A program made the translations under genes and the position numbers. Shown piece after piece: positions 57,140 through 64,000 of a DNA stretch of 64,000 nt. Every line of letters starts with the position of its first letter. The stretch's first letter is position 1. A model generated the notes under the pieces. That model worked only from the letters and a program-made list of their open reading frames with translations. It had not been told where the DNA came from and searched no databases. The stretch lies in NCBI RefSeq assembly GCF_000412335.2, contig NZ_KE161030.1, forward strand, positions 1,754,240 through 1,818,239. Reading direction: 5' to 3'. The stretch is from Cedecea davisae DSM 4568 (GTDB lineage: Bacteria > Pseudomonadota > Gammaproteobacteria > Enterobacterales > Enterobacteriaceae).

Positions 57140-58069
57140 CTATTCTTCGCAATACAGGTGCAGCCGCGGGATAATTAATCTTAGCGGCTGCGCTTTCGGT
57201 TTATAGCGATGGCGAATGTTTTCCGCATCGTAATTCAGCAACTCTCCTAAGTCCGGCGGCGTTTCACCATTGTCCTGCCTGCACAGCACAACCAGCGGCG
57301 AAGGGCAGGCGAGCTGCACTTGCTTTTGCTGAGCCTGATACCAGACGCGGGCCACGGGCTGTACTTTAACCGGCCTTTTAATTTTCAGTCGTGCGTTTTC
57401 CGGCAGGCTCGCCACATCGTTTATTTCCTGCGTCACGCGCTCTGCCCACTGTTCTTTGCTCCACGGAGCAACCGCCCGCCCGGCGTTCAGGCTTTTCTCC
57501 AGCATTTCCAGCACCTGCTGGCGGCTCAGGTTTTTGACTATCTGCTTGTTGGCCCAGCCAAAACGCACGGTATCCGGCGTTTCAGGCTGCGTGATGGTGC
57601 GGTAGGCGTTGAGCGTGATAAGCCCGGGAATATGGCGATGCACCCACTCAAAACGCTGAGAAGAGGGCAGCCCGGACTCAAGGCTGATTATCTGTTCCAG
57701 CGCCTGTTTCAGCTGGTTAACCTGCGTGATAAGCGCCGTGGTTTCCCGAAACTGGCCTTCTGTGACGGCATAGCAAACTGCGCCCGGCAGGCGTACGGCG
57801 GCTTTGCTGCTGGCCTTTTCTGACTGCTGCTGGATAAACATCCGGGTGAAGTGGGCTACCGCCGCTTCGTGCGCATCCTGGCCCACGCGTTGCGTGACCT
57901 GTATCGACGAGAGCGGGTCGTGCTCCTTGCTCTTTTCAATTTCTGGCAGGGTGAAGACCCGGCCGCTAAGCAGCCTGAGCTCTCCAAGCTGCCCGCGGAG
58001 CAGGTTCAACGCCTGCTCCAGAGAGCGGAAGGTGGAAGTCAGGCGTTCAATCAGATCGTAACGGGCCAT
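57140..58069 (-). CDS. tus: Tus, DNA replication terminus site-binding protein
   Basis: 309 residues, exactly the E. coli length. Conserved blocks are [67 protein letters not shown] and the C-terminal [21 protein letters not shown] region. Tus binds Ter as a monomer and blocks the replicative helicase from one side. A Ter site overlaps its promoter region nine bases upstream, so it probably represses itself. It is convergent with fumC. Confidence 0.96.
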   Translation of the reverse strand: MARYDLIERLTSTFRSLEQALNLLRGQLGELRLLSGRVFTLPEIEKSKEHDPLSSIQVTQRVGQDAHEAAVAHFTRMFIQQQSEKASSKAAVRLPGAVCYAVTEGQFRETTALITQVNQLKQALEQIISLESGLPSSQRFEWVHRHIPGLITLNAYRTITQPETPDTVRFGWANKQIVKNLSRQQVLEMLEKSLNAGRAVAPWSKEQWAERVTQEINDVASLPENARLKIKRPVKVQPVARVWYQAQQKQVQLACPSPLVVLCRQDNGETPPDLGELLNYDAENIRHRYKPKAQPLRLIIPRLHLYCEE

Positions 58070-58077
58070 AAAAACTC

Positions 58078-58100
58078 ACTTTAGTTACAACATACTAATG
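58078..58100 (-). promoter_or_regulatory. Replication termination (Ter) site
   Basis: On the minus strand it reads AGTATGTTGTAACTAAAG, equal to the E. coli TerB core. The conserved G-C pair at the AGTATG end lies at the higher coordinate. Tus bound here should therefore arrest forks moving from high to low coordinate and let the opposite direction pass. It lies just upstream of tus. Confidence 0.95.
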
Positions 58101-58191
58101 AACTGTAGCAGGGGGCGATAGCATCGGCAACAGTGTTTGATTTTGTTTAGCAGGAGGGAAATACCCGGCCTGGGGGCCGGGCAAGCTGTTA

Positions 58192-59487
58192 TCAGGAGAG
58201 GTAAGTGGTGTTTACCGGCCACGAGAAGCGGAAGCTGGCTCCGCCAAGAGGGCTGCTATCAATGGTGACCTGGCCGCCCATGGCAACGGCGATAGAATGG
58301 ACGATGGCCAGCCCGAGGCCGCAGCCGCCGGTGGCTCTGTCGCGGCTTGGATCCAGGCGTACAAACGGCTCAAATACCCGGGCGCGTTCTTCTTCCGGTA
58401 TTCCCGGGCCGTCATCTTCAACCTGTAAATTGGCGATGTCGCCTTCGCGCCACAGGCTGATGCGCAGCTGCTGCTGGCTGTAGCGCAGGGCATTGTTGAT
58501 CAGGTTGTCGGTCACTCGCTCCATCAGGCGCAAATCAATAGCGCCGTAGTCGATGGCGTTTACTGTATCGGTGGCGAGGGCTATCTGGCGCTGGCGGTGA
58601 ATGAGCTGCACGTCGGCAATGTGGGTTTCCATCCAACTGGCGAATTTGACGTGAGCAAGATGAAGTTCGGTTTGGGGCCTGTCGAGACGGGCATAGGTCA
58701 GCAGCTCGTCAATCAGCGCTTCCAGCTGGCCGATGTCGCGATTAAGCGCCTGCGACTCCTCAGGGCTGAGGTTATCACTCATTTCAAGGCGGTAGCGCAG
58801 GCGAACCAGCGGCGTTCTTAGCTCGTGCGCAATGCCGTCGATCAGCTGTTTTTTACTGGCGATCAGGGCGTTGATGTTATCCGCCATCTGGTTAAAGGCG
58901 ATGCCGAGCCGCTCAAAACTCGAAGCATTATCAAAATGAATATGCTCATCGAGATGGCCTTGACCAAAGCGCTGGGCGGCACTCTCAAGCTTTAGCATGT
59001 CCTGCCAGTGCGGGCGCATCCAGATAAAAACCGGGAAGGCGAGGGAGATAGCGATAAAGGCAATTAGCCCGATGTCCAGCAGCCGCATTTGGTGCAGGTA
59101 AAACAGGTAGGGAATCGGCCCAACGGCCAGCACATAGTGGCTGCGCGGAATGCGCTGGATAAAGGTGTATTCTTCGTCGAGCGCGACTATTTCGCCCTCG
59201 CGCAGGTGACGAGCGGCAATATCATCCAGCTTAAACTTGCTCATTGGCTCAATGTTGAGCTTAAAAGAGAGGTTAAGGTCGAGATCGTTGATGGTTTTAT
59301 TCCAGTCGCGCGGAGGAATTTCTCTCAGCTCGCTGCGCATCAGGTAGAGCGAACTTTTCATCAAGTCATCAAGCGACTGCCGCCCGGCGCGCTCTGCGGT
59401 GAATTTATACACCAGGCCAACCAGCATGGTCATCACCAGGAAGCAGACAAACAGCAGGAGATAAAACTGTACAAACAGCTTTTTCAT
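58192..59487 (-). CDS. rstB: Sensor histidine kinase RstB
   Basis: 431 residues from the ATG at 59487. Two membrane segments (about 7-27 and 135-155) flank a periplasmic domain. HAMP follows, then the DHp helix with IDGIAHELRTPLVRLR (phospho-His), and the ATPase domain with NLINNALRYS (N box), EDDGPGIPEE (G1) and GGCGLGLAIVHSIA (G2). It is the sensor partner of RstA, within the PhoPQ and acid-response network in E. coli. In E. coli rstB directly follows rstA; here about 0.7 kb with a foreign gene separates them, so rstB needs its own promoter. A strong hairpin at 58164-58181 may end the transcript. Confidence 0.95.
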   Translation of the reverse strand: MKKLFVQFYLLLFVCFLVMTMLVGLVYKFTAERAGRQSLDDLMKSSLYLMRSELREIPPRDWNKTINDLDLNLSFKLNIEPMSKFKLDDIAARHLREGEIVALDEEYTFIQRIPRSHYVLAVGPIPYLFYLHQMRLLDIGLIAFIAISLAFPVFIWMRPHWQDMLKLESAAQRFGQGHLDEHIHFDNASSFERLGIAFNQMADNINALIASKKQLIDGIAHELRTPLVRLRYRLEMSDNLSPEESQALNRDIGQLEALIDELLTYARLDRPQTELHLAHVKFASWMETHIADVQLIHRQRQIALATDTVNAIDYGAIDLRLMERVTDNLINNALRYSQQQLRISLWREGDIANLQVEDDGPGIPEEERARVFEPFVRLDPSRDRATGGCGLGLAIVHSIAVAMGGQVTIDSSPLGGASFRFSWPVNTTYLS

Positions 59488-59770
59488 CAAATATTACCGT
59501 GAAATTAATAGATTAGGCGTGGTGCCATAGGCGCGTCAGGCACTATCAATGCATTATATCTGCCGATGTGCTGAATCAGGAATGTAATTCCATCTGGTTT
59601 ACGCTAAACCCGGCCGACAACATCCATCTATGCCCGTAAATTGGAAGATGCTTATGCGAGATTTTAGCGCTTTTCACAGCAATAATTTCCCGCAAGACAA
59701 AATTTTGGTAGTTTTTAACTGAGATAAATCTGATAAATTAGCCGAGCGTAAAATTACAACGGATTTAGAA

Positions 59771-60124
59771 ATGACAAGGAAATGGATTCTGGGTGCTGTT
59801 GCACTCACTGTTACTTTAGTTGTGGCTTTGGCAACTCAACTAAGTTTTTCAACCGCTCCTGATTTTGTTTCTGGCGCACAGGGTAGGCTCGAATCTTATC
59901 TTTCATACAGCTATGGGCCGCTACATTGCTCGAGCACGAAGGACAAAGAACAGGCATGGACAATCAATTGTGCTGCAAACAATGGAAAAAATAATTTTGT
60001 CTATATTGTTCACGATGCGCAAGACGAACCATACGGTTTCTTCCTGACGGCTGTAAATGATGCTGCCAGAGAGACGTCTGGCGTAGATCTGCTCTCATAT
60101 CTGGATATCAGAGCCAACGGTTAA
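59771..60124 (+). CDS. Small exported or membrane-anchored protein of unknown function, inserted between rstB and rstA
   Basis: 117 residues, unrecognised. Residues about 5-27 form a hydrophobic signal or anchor (WILGAVALTVTLVVALATQL). The rest is soluble, with two cysteines (LHCSS and INCAANNG) that could form a disulfide, and ends LLSYLDIRANG. Base composition is more AT-rich than rstA and rstB, suggesting acquisition. Only a weak ribosome-binding site precedes the ATG, and a clear terminator follows. It is on the opposite strand to both rst genes. Confidence 0.7.
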   Translation: MTRKWILGAVALTVTLVVALATQLSFSTAPDFVSGAQGRLESYLSYSYGPLHCSSTKDKEQAWTINCAANNGKNNFVYIVHDAQDEPYGFFLTAVNDAARETSGVDLLSYLDIRANG

Positions 60125-60144
60125 TATTGATTACCGGCATGTCT

Positions 60145-60168
60145 AAACCCGCTTTTGCGGGTTTTTTT
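60145..60168 (+). terminator. Terminator of the gene between rstB and rstA
   Basis: AAACCCGC and GCGGGTTT pair around TTTT, and the T run continues to 60168. A second hairpin (CGCCTTCGG/CCGAAGGCG, 60175-60199) lies at the rstA 3' end without a T run. Confidence 0.88.
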
Positions 60169-60203
60169 ACGCCCGCCTTCGGCAAATAACCGAAGGCGTT
60201 TCA

Positions 60204-60932
60204 TCATGCTTCGCTTTCCCAGGCGTGCGGGGCAAATAAGTATCCTTTGTTGCGCACGGTTTTAATGCGGAAGGGTTCTGTCGCATTATCGAGCAGCTTT
60301 TTACGCAGGCGAGAAATCGCTACGTCGACGCTGCGATCCATACCGTCATAGGTTACGCCACGCAGGTTCTTCAGCAGCGCATCACGGTCCATTATCTGGC
60401 CTGCATGAGTGGCCAGCTCCCACAGTAAGTCAAAGTCAGCGGTAGAAAGCACAACATTTTCTGCCCCAAGCGTGACCTGGCGGTTAAGCGGGTCGATGCA
60501 CAGAGTGCCAAAGCGTATCGCTTTATGGGGCTTGAGGTTACTGGCCGTTGTATCCGCCGTATGCTGGGCCGACACACGCTGGCGCAGATGCAGCCGCAGG
60601 CGAGCCAGCAGCACCGCAGGCGGCGTGGTTTTCAGAATATAATCATTAGCGCCCATCTCGAGCGAAAGGATGTGGTTCATGTCGCTGTCCAGCGAGGTCA
60701 GCAGCACAATCGGGCCGTCCCACTGCGGGCGTAGATCCCGACACAATGTCATCCCGTCTTTACCCGGAAGCATAATATCGAGCAGCACCAGGTCAGGTTG
60801 CTGTTGTTGAATAACCGCTTCGGCACGATCGCCGCGGGTTTCAACGATAACATCAATGTCGTGTTTCCCGAGGTAGGCCGCTATCAGGCCGCCTACTTCC
60901 GGGTCGTCTTCCACATAAACAATTTTGCTCAT
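60204..60932 (-). CDS. rstA: Response regulator RstA
   Basis: 242 residues of the OmpR/PhoB type. The receiver domain has acidic VEDDPEVGG, the phospho-acceptor Asp52 (LLDIMLPGKDG), and the switch Thr and Lys. The winged-helix output domain has ADFDLLWELATHAGQIMDRD and the VDVAISRLRKKL recognition helix. It is the partner of RstB, here separated from it by a foreign small gene. The ydgC gene next to it in E. coli is absent. Confidence 0.95.
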   Translation of the reverse strand: MSKIVYVEDDPEVGGLIAAYLGKHDIDVIVETRGDRAEAVIQQQQPDLVLLDIMLPGKDGMTLCRDLRPQWDGPIVLLTSLDSDMNHILSLEMGANDYILKTTPPAVLLARLRLHLRQRVSAQHTADTTASNLKPHKAIRFGTLCIDPLNRQVTLGAENVVLSTADFDLLWELATHAGQIMDRDALLKNLRGVTYDGMDRSVDVAISRLRKKLLDNATEPFRIKTVRNKGYLFAPHAWESEA

Positions 60933-61010
60933 AACCTGCCGCGTTGGCTGTTAAAGAAATAAACATACAATGATGCAATAGATTACACCATTAATGGTTG
61001 GTAAACAGTT

Positions 61011-61721
61011 TTAGCGCAGGTGGCGCCCGCCGTCGACCGCATGACTGCGCCCGGTAACGTAGCGGCTGGCTAACAGATATTCCACCAGGTTAACGACCTC
61101 CTGTTCACCCGGCGCGATTTTCATCAACGATTTATTTAACGCGCGTTGGCGATACTCCGCATCATCACTTTCATTAAACATAATCAGGGCAGGGGCGATG
61201 GCGTTAACCTTAACCTCAGGCGCAAGTTTGAGCGCGAAAGAGAGCGTCATGTTTTCAAGTGCGGCTTTGCTGGCGGCATAAGCGATATGCTTGTCGCTCC
61301 CACGCTCTGCGACATAATCGGTGATGTGAATAATATCGCTGCCGCCCTGGCCGTGGCCGCGCAACAACGCTTCTAATTCGTGGTTGAGCAAATAGGGCGT
61401 GGCAACGTGGATTTGCATCATCGCATTAAGCGTTTCACTTAGCGGCGTGTGGCGACTTTCCGGCTGCCATTCGCTGGCATTGTGGATTATTGCACGTAAT
61501 GAAGGAGTCAACGCTTTCACCTGCTCCGCAAATCGGAGTATCCCTTCAGTGCTAGAAAAATCCGCATGCAGGCAGGTTACGCCAGCATGTTCGAGGGCGT
61601 CGATTGAGGAGTGTCGGGTGCGATAGCTGATAATCAGCGGCTGCCCCTTTGCAATAAACTGTTGAGCCAGCGCCAGGCCAATACGTTTCCCGGCGCCGGT
61701 TATCAGAATAGGACGGTTAAT
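61011..61721 (-). CDS. folM: Dihydromonapterin reductase FolM, possibly with an AUU start
   Basis: 236 residues from ATT at 61721; E. coli FolM has 240. It is a short-chain dehydrogenase: PILITGAGKRIGLALA (nucleotide binding), IIHNASEW (NNAG equivalent), and the YAASKAALENM catalytic Tyr-x3-Lys. The C-terminus has VTGRSHAVDGGRHLR. AAGGGGAG at 61729-61736 is seven bases before an in-frame ATT, and homology begins three codons later. No ATG, GTG or TTG is in frame near this site. The nearest in-frame ATG is at 61784, inside the ydgI 3' end and without a ribosome-binding site. The enzyme reduces dihydromonapterin, and weakly dihydrofolate, with NADPH. Confidence 0.85.
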   Translation of the reverse strand: MNRPILITGAGKRIGLALAQQFIAKGQPLIISYRTRHSSIDALEHAGVTCLHADFSSTEGILRFAEQVKALTPSLRAIIHNASEWQPESRHTPLSETLNAMMQIHVATPYLLNHELEALLRGHGQGGSDIIHITDYVAERGSDKHIAYAASKAALENMTLSFALKLAPEVKVNAIAPALIMFNESDDAEYRQRALNKSLMKIAPGEQEVVNLVEYLLASRYVTGRSHAVDGGRHLR

Positions 61722-61765
61722 AGCAATTCTCCCCTTAGAATGTATCTGCCGGGGGAGTAATGCTT

Positions 61766-63148
61766 CTAGCCCACCAGCATCCATGTTGCCGGGAATGCTG
61801 CCAGCAGCATCAGGCAAATAACGGTTCGCTCTTTTAGGTTAAGCGATTTTTCGTGCATGTGGGTACTGCGGGCATACATAAACACCAGCAGCCCTGGAGC
61901 ATAAAGTACCACTGAAAGCAGTAAATGCATCGGGCCTGATGCATAAAGCAACCACAGGCCATAAACGCAGGCACCCACGCCAATTGCCTTGTGCAGAGGG
62001 CGACTGGCGACTTTCAGCAGGTATGCGCCGACCAGGAAATAGGGCACCAGAATCATTTCCGAGGCGATGGTCAGCAGGGTGTTGTAGTCCGAGCCGGTAA
62101 GCCAAATTAATACCAGACAGACCTGCACGCTAATATTAGTTAGCCACAGCGATGCCGACGGAGCGTTGTTTTTATTCTGACGGGCGAACATCTTCGGAAA
62201 GGCTTTATGGGTAGCCGCCAGCAGCGGGACTTCCGCTGCCATGATTGTCCAGCTCAGATAAGCGCCGCATACGGAAACAATAAGCCCGGCGGCAATAATA
62301 ATCTCGCCCCACGGCCCCATCATTTCAACCATCAGGCCAGCCATCGACGGATTGCGCATTGCCGCCAGCTCCGGGCGGGCCACTACGCCAAGCGAAAGTA
62401 GAGTGACCAGCAGGTAAACGACCAGGGCGGAGACCACGGCCAACAGCGTTGCGCGACCAACATCTTTTTTATTTCTTGCACGAGCCGAAACAACCACCGC
62501 GCCCTCAACGCCGATAAATACCCACAGGGTGATGAGCATAGTATTTTTCACCTGCTCCCAGACGGGCACGCCGAGCTTGAGGCCGGTGAAATCGAGGGTG
62601 AATGTCGGGAGTTTGAACGCCATAAAGGCCAGAACCACAAACATACCCAGCGGCAAGAGTTTTGCTAGCGTGGCTACAAGATTGATGCTGGCTGCGGTCT
62701 GTACGCCGCGCAGCACCAGCCAGTGCACCATCCACAATAGTATCGAAGCGCCTACGATAGACTGCCAGGTGTTCCCGTCGCCGAACAGCCGAATCTCGGG
62801 CGTGTCGGTAAAGAAACTGAGAGCGGAAAAGACGATAACCAGGTAGGAAACGTTGGCGATAACGGCGCACAGCCAGTAGCCCCAGGCCGAGCAAAATCCA
62901 ATGAGCTCGCCGAACCCTTCGCGCGCATAAGTAAATATGCCGCCATCGAGATCGGGGCGCAGGCGCGTCAGTACCAGCATCGCCAGCGCCAGCAGCAGGA
63001 TACCTACGCCGGTGATTGCCCAGCCAATAAGCAGGGCCGCAGGGCTAGCGACAGCGGCCATATTCTGCGGCAGGCTGAATACTCCCGCGCCGAGCATAGA
63101 GCTTAATACCAGAGCGGTTAGCGCCGCGAGGCCGAGTTTCTTTTCCAT
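61766..63148 (-). CDS. ydgI: APC-family amino-acid antiporter YdgI
   Basis: 460 residues, the E. coli YdgI length, from the ATG at 63148 (MEKKLGLAALT); an upstream extension to 63202 is not supported. About 12 membrane segments. The APC features are SSMLGAGVFSLPQNMA, GGIFTYAREGFGE, and WVFIGVEGAVVVSARARNK. It belongs to the basic amino acid:polyamine antiporter group, such as arginine/ornithine exchange; the substrate is not proven. It is followed closely by folM on the same strand. Confidence 0.94.
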   Translation of the reverse strand: MEKKLGLAALTALVLSSMLGAGVFSLPQNMAAVASPAALLIGWAITGVGILLLALAMLVLTRLRPDLDGGIFTYAREGFGELIGFCSAWGYWLCAVIANVSYLVIVFSALSFFTDTPEIRLFGDGNTWQSIVGASILLWMVHWLVLRGVQTAASINLVATLAKLLPLGMFVVLAFMAFKLPTFTLDFTGLKLGVPVWEQVKNTMLITLWVFIGVEGAVVVSARARNKKDVGRATLLAVVSALVVYLLVTLLSLGVVARPELAAMRNPSMAGLMVEMMGPWGEIIIAAGLIVSVCGAYLSWTIMAAEVPLLAATHKAFPKMFARQNKNNAPSASLWLTNISVQVCLVLIWLTGSDYNTLLTIASEMILVPYFLVGAYLLKVASRPLHKAIGVGACVYGLWLLYASGPMHLLLSVVLYAPGLLVFMYARSTHMHEKSLNLKERTVICLMLLAAFPATWMLVG

Positions 63149-63290
63149 AGAGGTCCTGTAAAGAGTTAAGGGATCCAGCATAATTATTATGCTTTTACGC
63201 ATATAAATAGAGGATCACGCTAAGGCGCGGGATTCTACGGAGTGTGAACACTGCTTGCAATGAGCTGAGCCATAAAATGAACTGAATGGC

Positions 63291-63317
63291 AAAAAAAAGG
63301 GCAGCTTTCGCCGCCCT
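63291..63317 (-). terminator. ydgH terminator
   Basis: An eight-pair stem (63298-63305 with 63310-63317, one G-U pair) around a four-base loop. On the minus strand a run of eight T follows. Confidence 0.9.
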
Positions 63318-63335
63318 GAGGTTTTTTAACGCACC

Positions 63336-64000
63336 TTATTTATACAGGTCTGCGCTAATGGTGATGTTATTACCACGCTCCTGCCACTGGCGGGTAATGT
63401 GGTAGAACTTGGCACCTTTTTTAGCCGCGCGTTTGGCGACCTGGTAGGAGATCTCGGTCATGTTGCCGTAGTTCCCTGTGAACTGAATATTATCAAACGG
63501 CACCATTTGGGCTGCGGTGATTTTATTCACTTCTTCGATCTTAGTCCCGTCCGGTAAAGTGACGGTGTAACGGCCACCTTTAGAGCTTTGAGTCTCGAAG
63601 AAACGGCCCACGTCGCTGGACGGCGCTTCGGAAGAGGCGATACCCGGGATTTCAACCTGTTTCGCCGCCGCGCCACCGGCCGCTAATGCCGCTTTACCTG
63701 CTTCAGAGTTAGCCGGCAGCAGGTCCGGGCTCTGAACCACACGCTGTTTAGCATCGGCTTTGTAAATGAATGCGGTAACGCGCTGGTTTCCGCCCTGGTT
63801 AGCATCAACCTGGCGCACGATGAAGAATGAGGCGGCACCTTTGTTGCGTGCGGCTTTCGTTATCGCATCATTCACTTCAGGCTGGCTGCGGTAGAAACCC
63901 TGAACGGTCACGGTATCGAAAGGCTCAAGCTTAAAGGCCTGCTCTTTCGGCAGTTCCACAATGCCGTTAATTACGCGGTTTTTGATCGCATCTGCTTTTG
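63336..64000 (-). CDS. ydgH: YdgH, periplasmic protein with YhcN-like domains (5' end outside window)
   Basis: 221 codons of about 314 are present; the signal peptide and first domain lie beyond base 64000. Visible domain 2 includes FDTVTVQGFYRSQPEVNDAI and SFFIVRQVDANQGGNQRVTAF. Domain 3 includes MVPFDNIQFTGNYGNMTEIS and ITRQWQERGNNITISADLYK at the end. Each resembles the DUF1471/YhcN fold found in small periplasmic stress proteins. The exact role is unknown. The stop is followed by a good terminator. Confidence 0.93.
   Translation of the reverse strand, partial: KADAIKNRVINGIVELPKEQAFKLEPFDTVTVQGFYRSQPEVNDAITKAARNKGAASFFIVRQVDANQGGNQRVTAFIYKADAKQRVVQSPDLLPANSEAGKAALAAGGAAAKQVEIPGIASSEAPSSDVGRFFETQSSKGGRYTVTLPDGTKIEEVNKITAAQMVPFDNIQFTGNYGNMTEISYQVAKRAAKKGAKFYHITRQWQERGNNITISADLYK

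Noticed and set aside
1-64000. CRISPR arrays, tRNA or rRNA genes, insertion sequences
   Set aside because: No regularly spaced repeats, no tRNA-like cloverleaf with CCA end, and no transposase frame or terminal inverted repeats were seen.

Overview
The window is chromosomal DNA of an enterobacterium, from the replication-terminus region. The gene order follows the Escherichia coli K-12 terminus closely: ydhL-ydhF, ydhK-J-I, slyA, slyB, anmK, mliC, pdxH, tyrS, pdxY, gstA, dtpA, nth, rsxE-G-D-C-B-A, ydgK, cnu, ydgJ, add, malY-X-I, ydgA, manA, fumA, fumC, tus with its Ter site, rstB, rstA, folM, ydgI, ydgH. Proteins match their E. coli counterparts in length, and codon use is GC-rich. This suggests an Enterobacter/Cedecea/Leclercia-type genus; the genus cannot be fixed by eye. 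Several E. coli neighbours are absent: sodC, nemRA-gloA, blr, uidABCR-hdhA and ydgC.

Layout. 1-6 kb: the start of an EptA/MCR-type phosphoethanolamine transferase, ydhL, ydhF and the ydhIJK efflux operon, divergent from slyA. 6.8-14.3 kb: an inserted eight-gene operon between the convergent slyA and slyB. It holds two flavin monooxygenases, an M20 deacylase, a GNAT acetyltransferase and an amino-acid ABC transporter with two binding proteins. It matches the Bacillus subtilis ytm/ytn and yxe S-alkylcysteine salvage operons almost part for part. 14.4-30.9 kb: conserved core, including pyridoxal metabolism, tyrS, dtpA, nth and the whole Rsx electron-transport operon. 30.9-35.4 kb: an accessory block with a two-partner-secretion outer-membrane transporter next to a glycine-rich lipoprotein, then a YfeH-type transporter. 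35.4-42.4 kb: add, then an AT-rich 5.3 kb element bounded by a perfect 77-bp direct repeat. The repeat includes the 3' end of a GNAT gene and looks like an attachment site. The element carries a broken phage tailspike gene with an SGNH esterase domain and an MBOAT/SGNH O-acetylation gene pair, with no integrase. 42.4-46.7 kb: a second accessory block with a frameshifted methyltransferase, an atypical POT-family transporter behind a possible attenuator, and a PHP-domain metallohydrolase. 46.8-64 kb: malY-malX/malI with two MalI operators, then ydgA, manA, fumA, fumC, tus, and an rstA/rstB pair split by a foreign small gene. The block ends with folM, ydgI and partial ydgH.

How parts work together. 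SlyA probably represses itself through a consensus operator over its start region. MalI probably represses malXY and itself through paired operators. Tus and its Ter site set fork-arrest polarity here. The prophage-like remnant pairs a polysaccharide-deacetylating tailspike domain with an O-acetylation module. That fits lysogenic conversion of a surface glycan and is the most unusual content of the window, together with the S-alkylcysteine-type operon and the lipoprotein/TpsB pair. All functions are read from sequence by eye; no database search was run.
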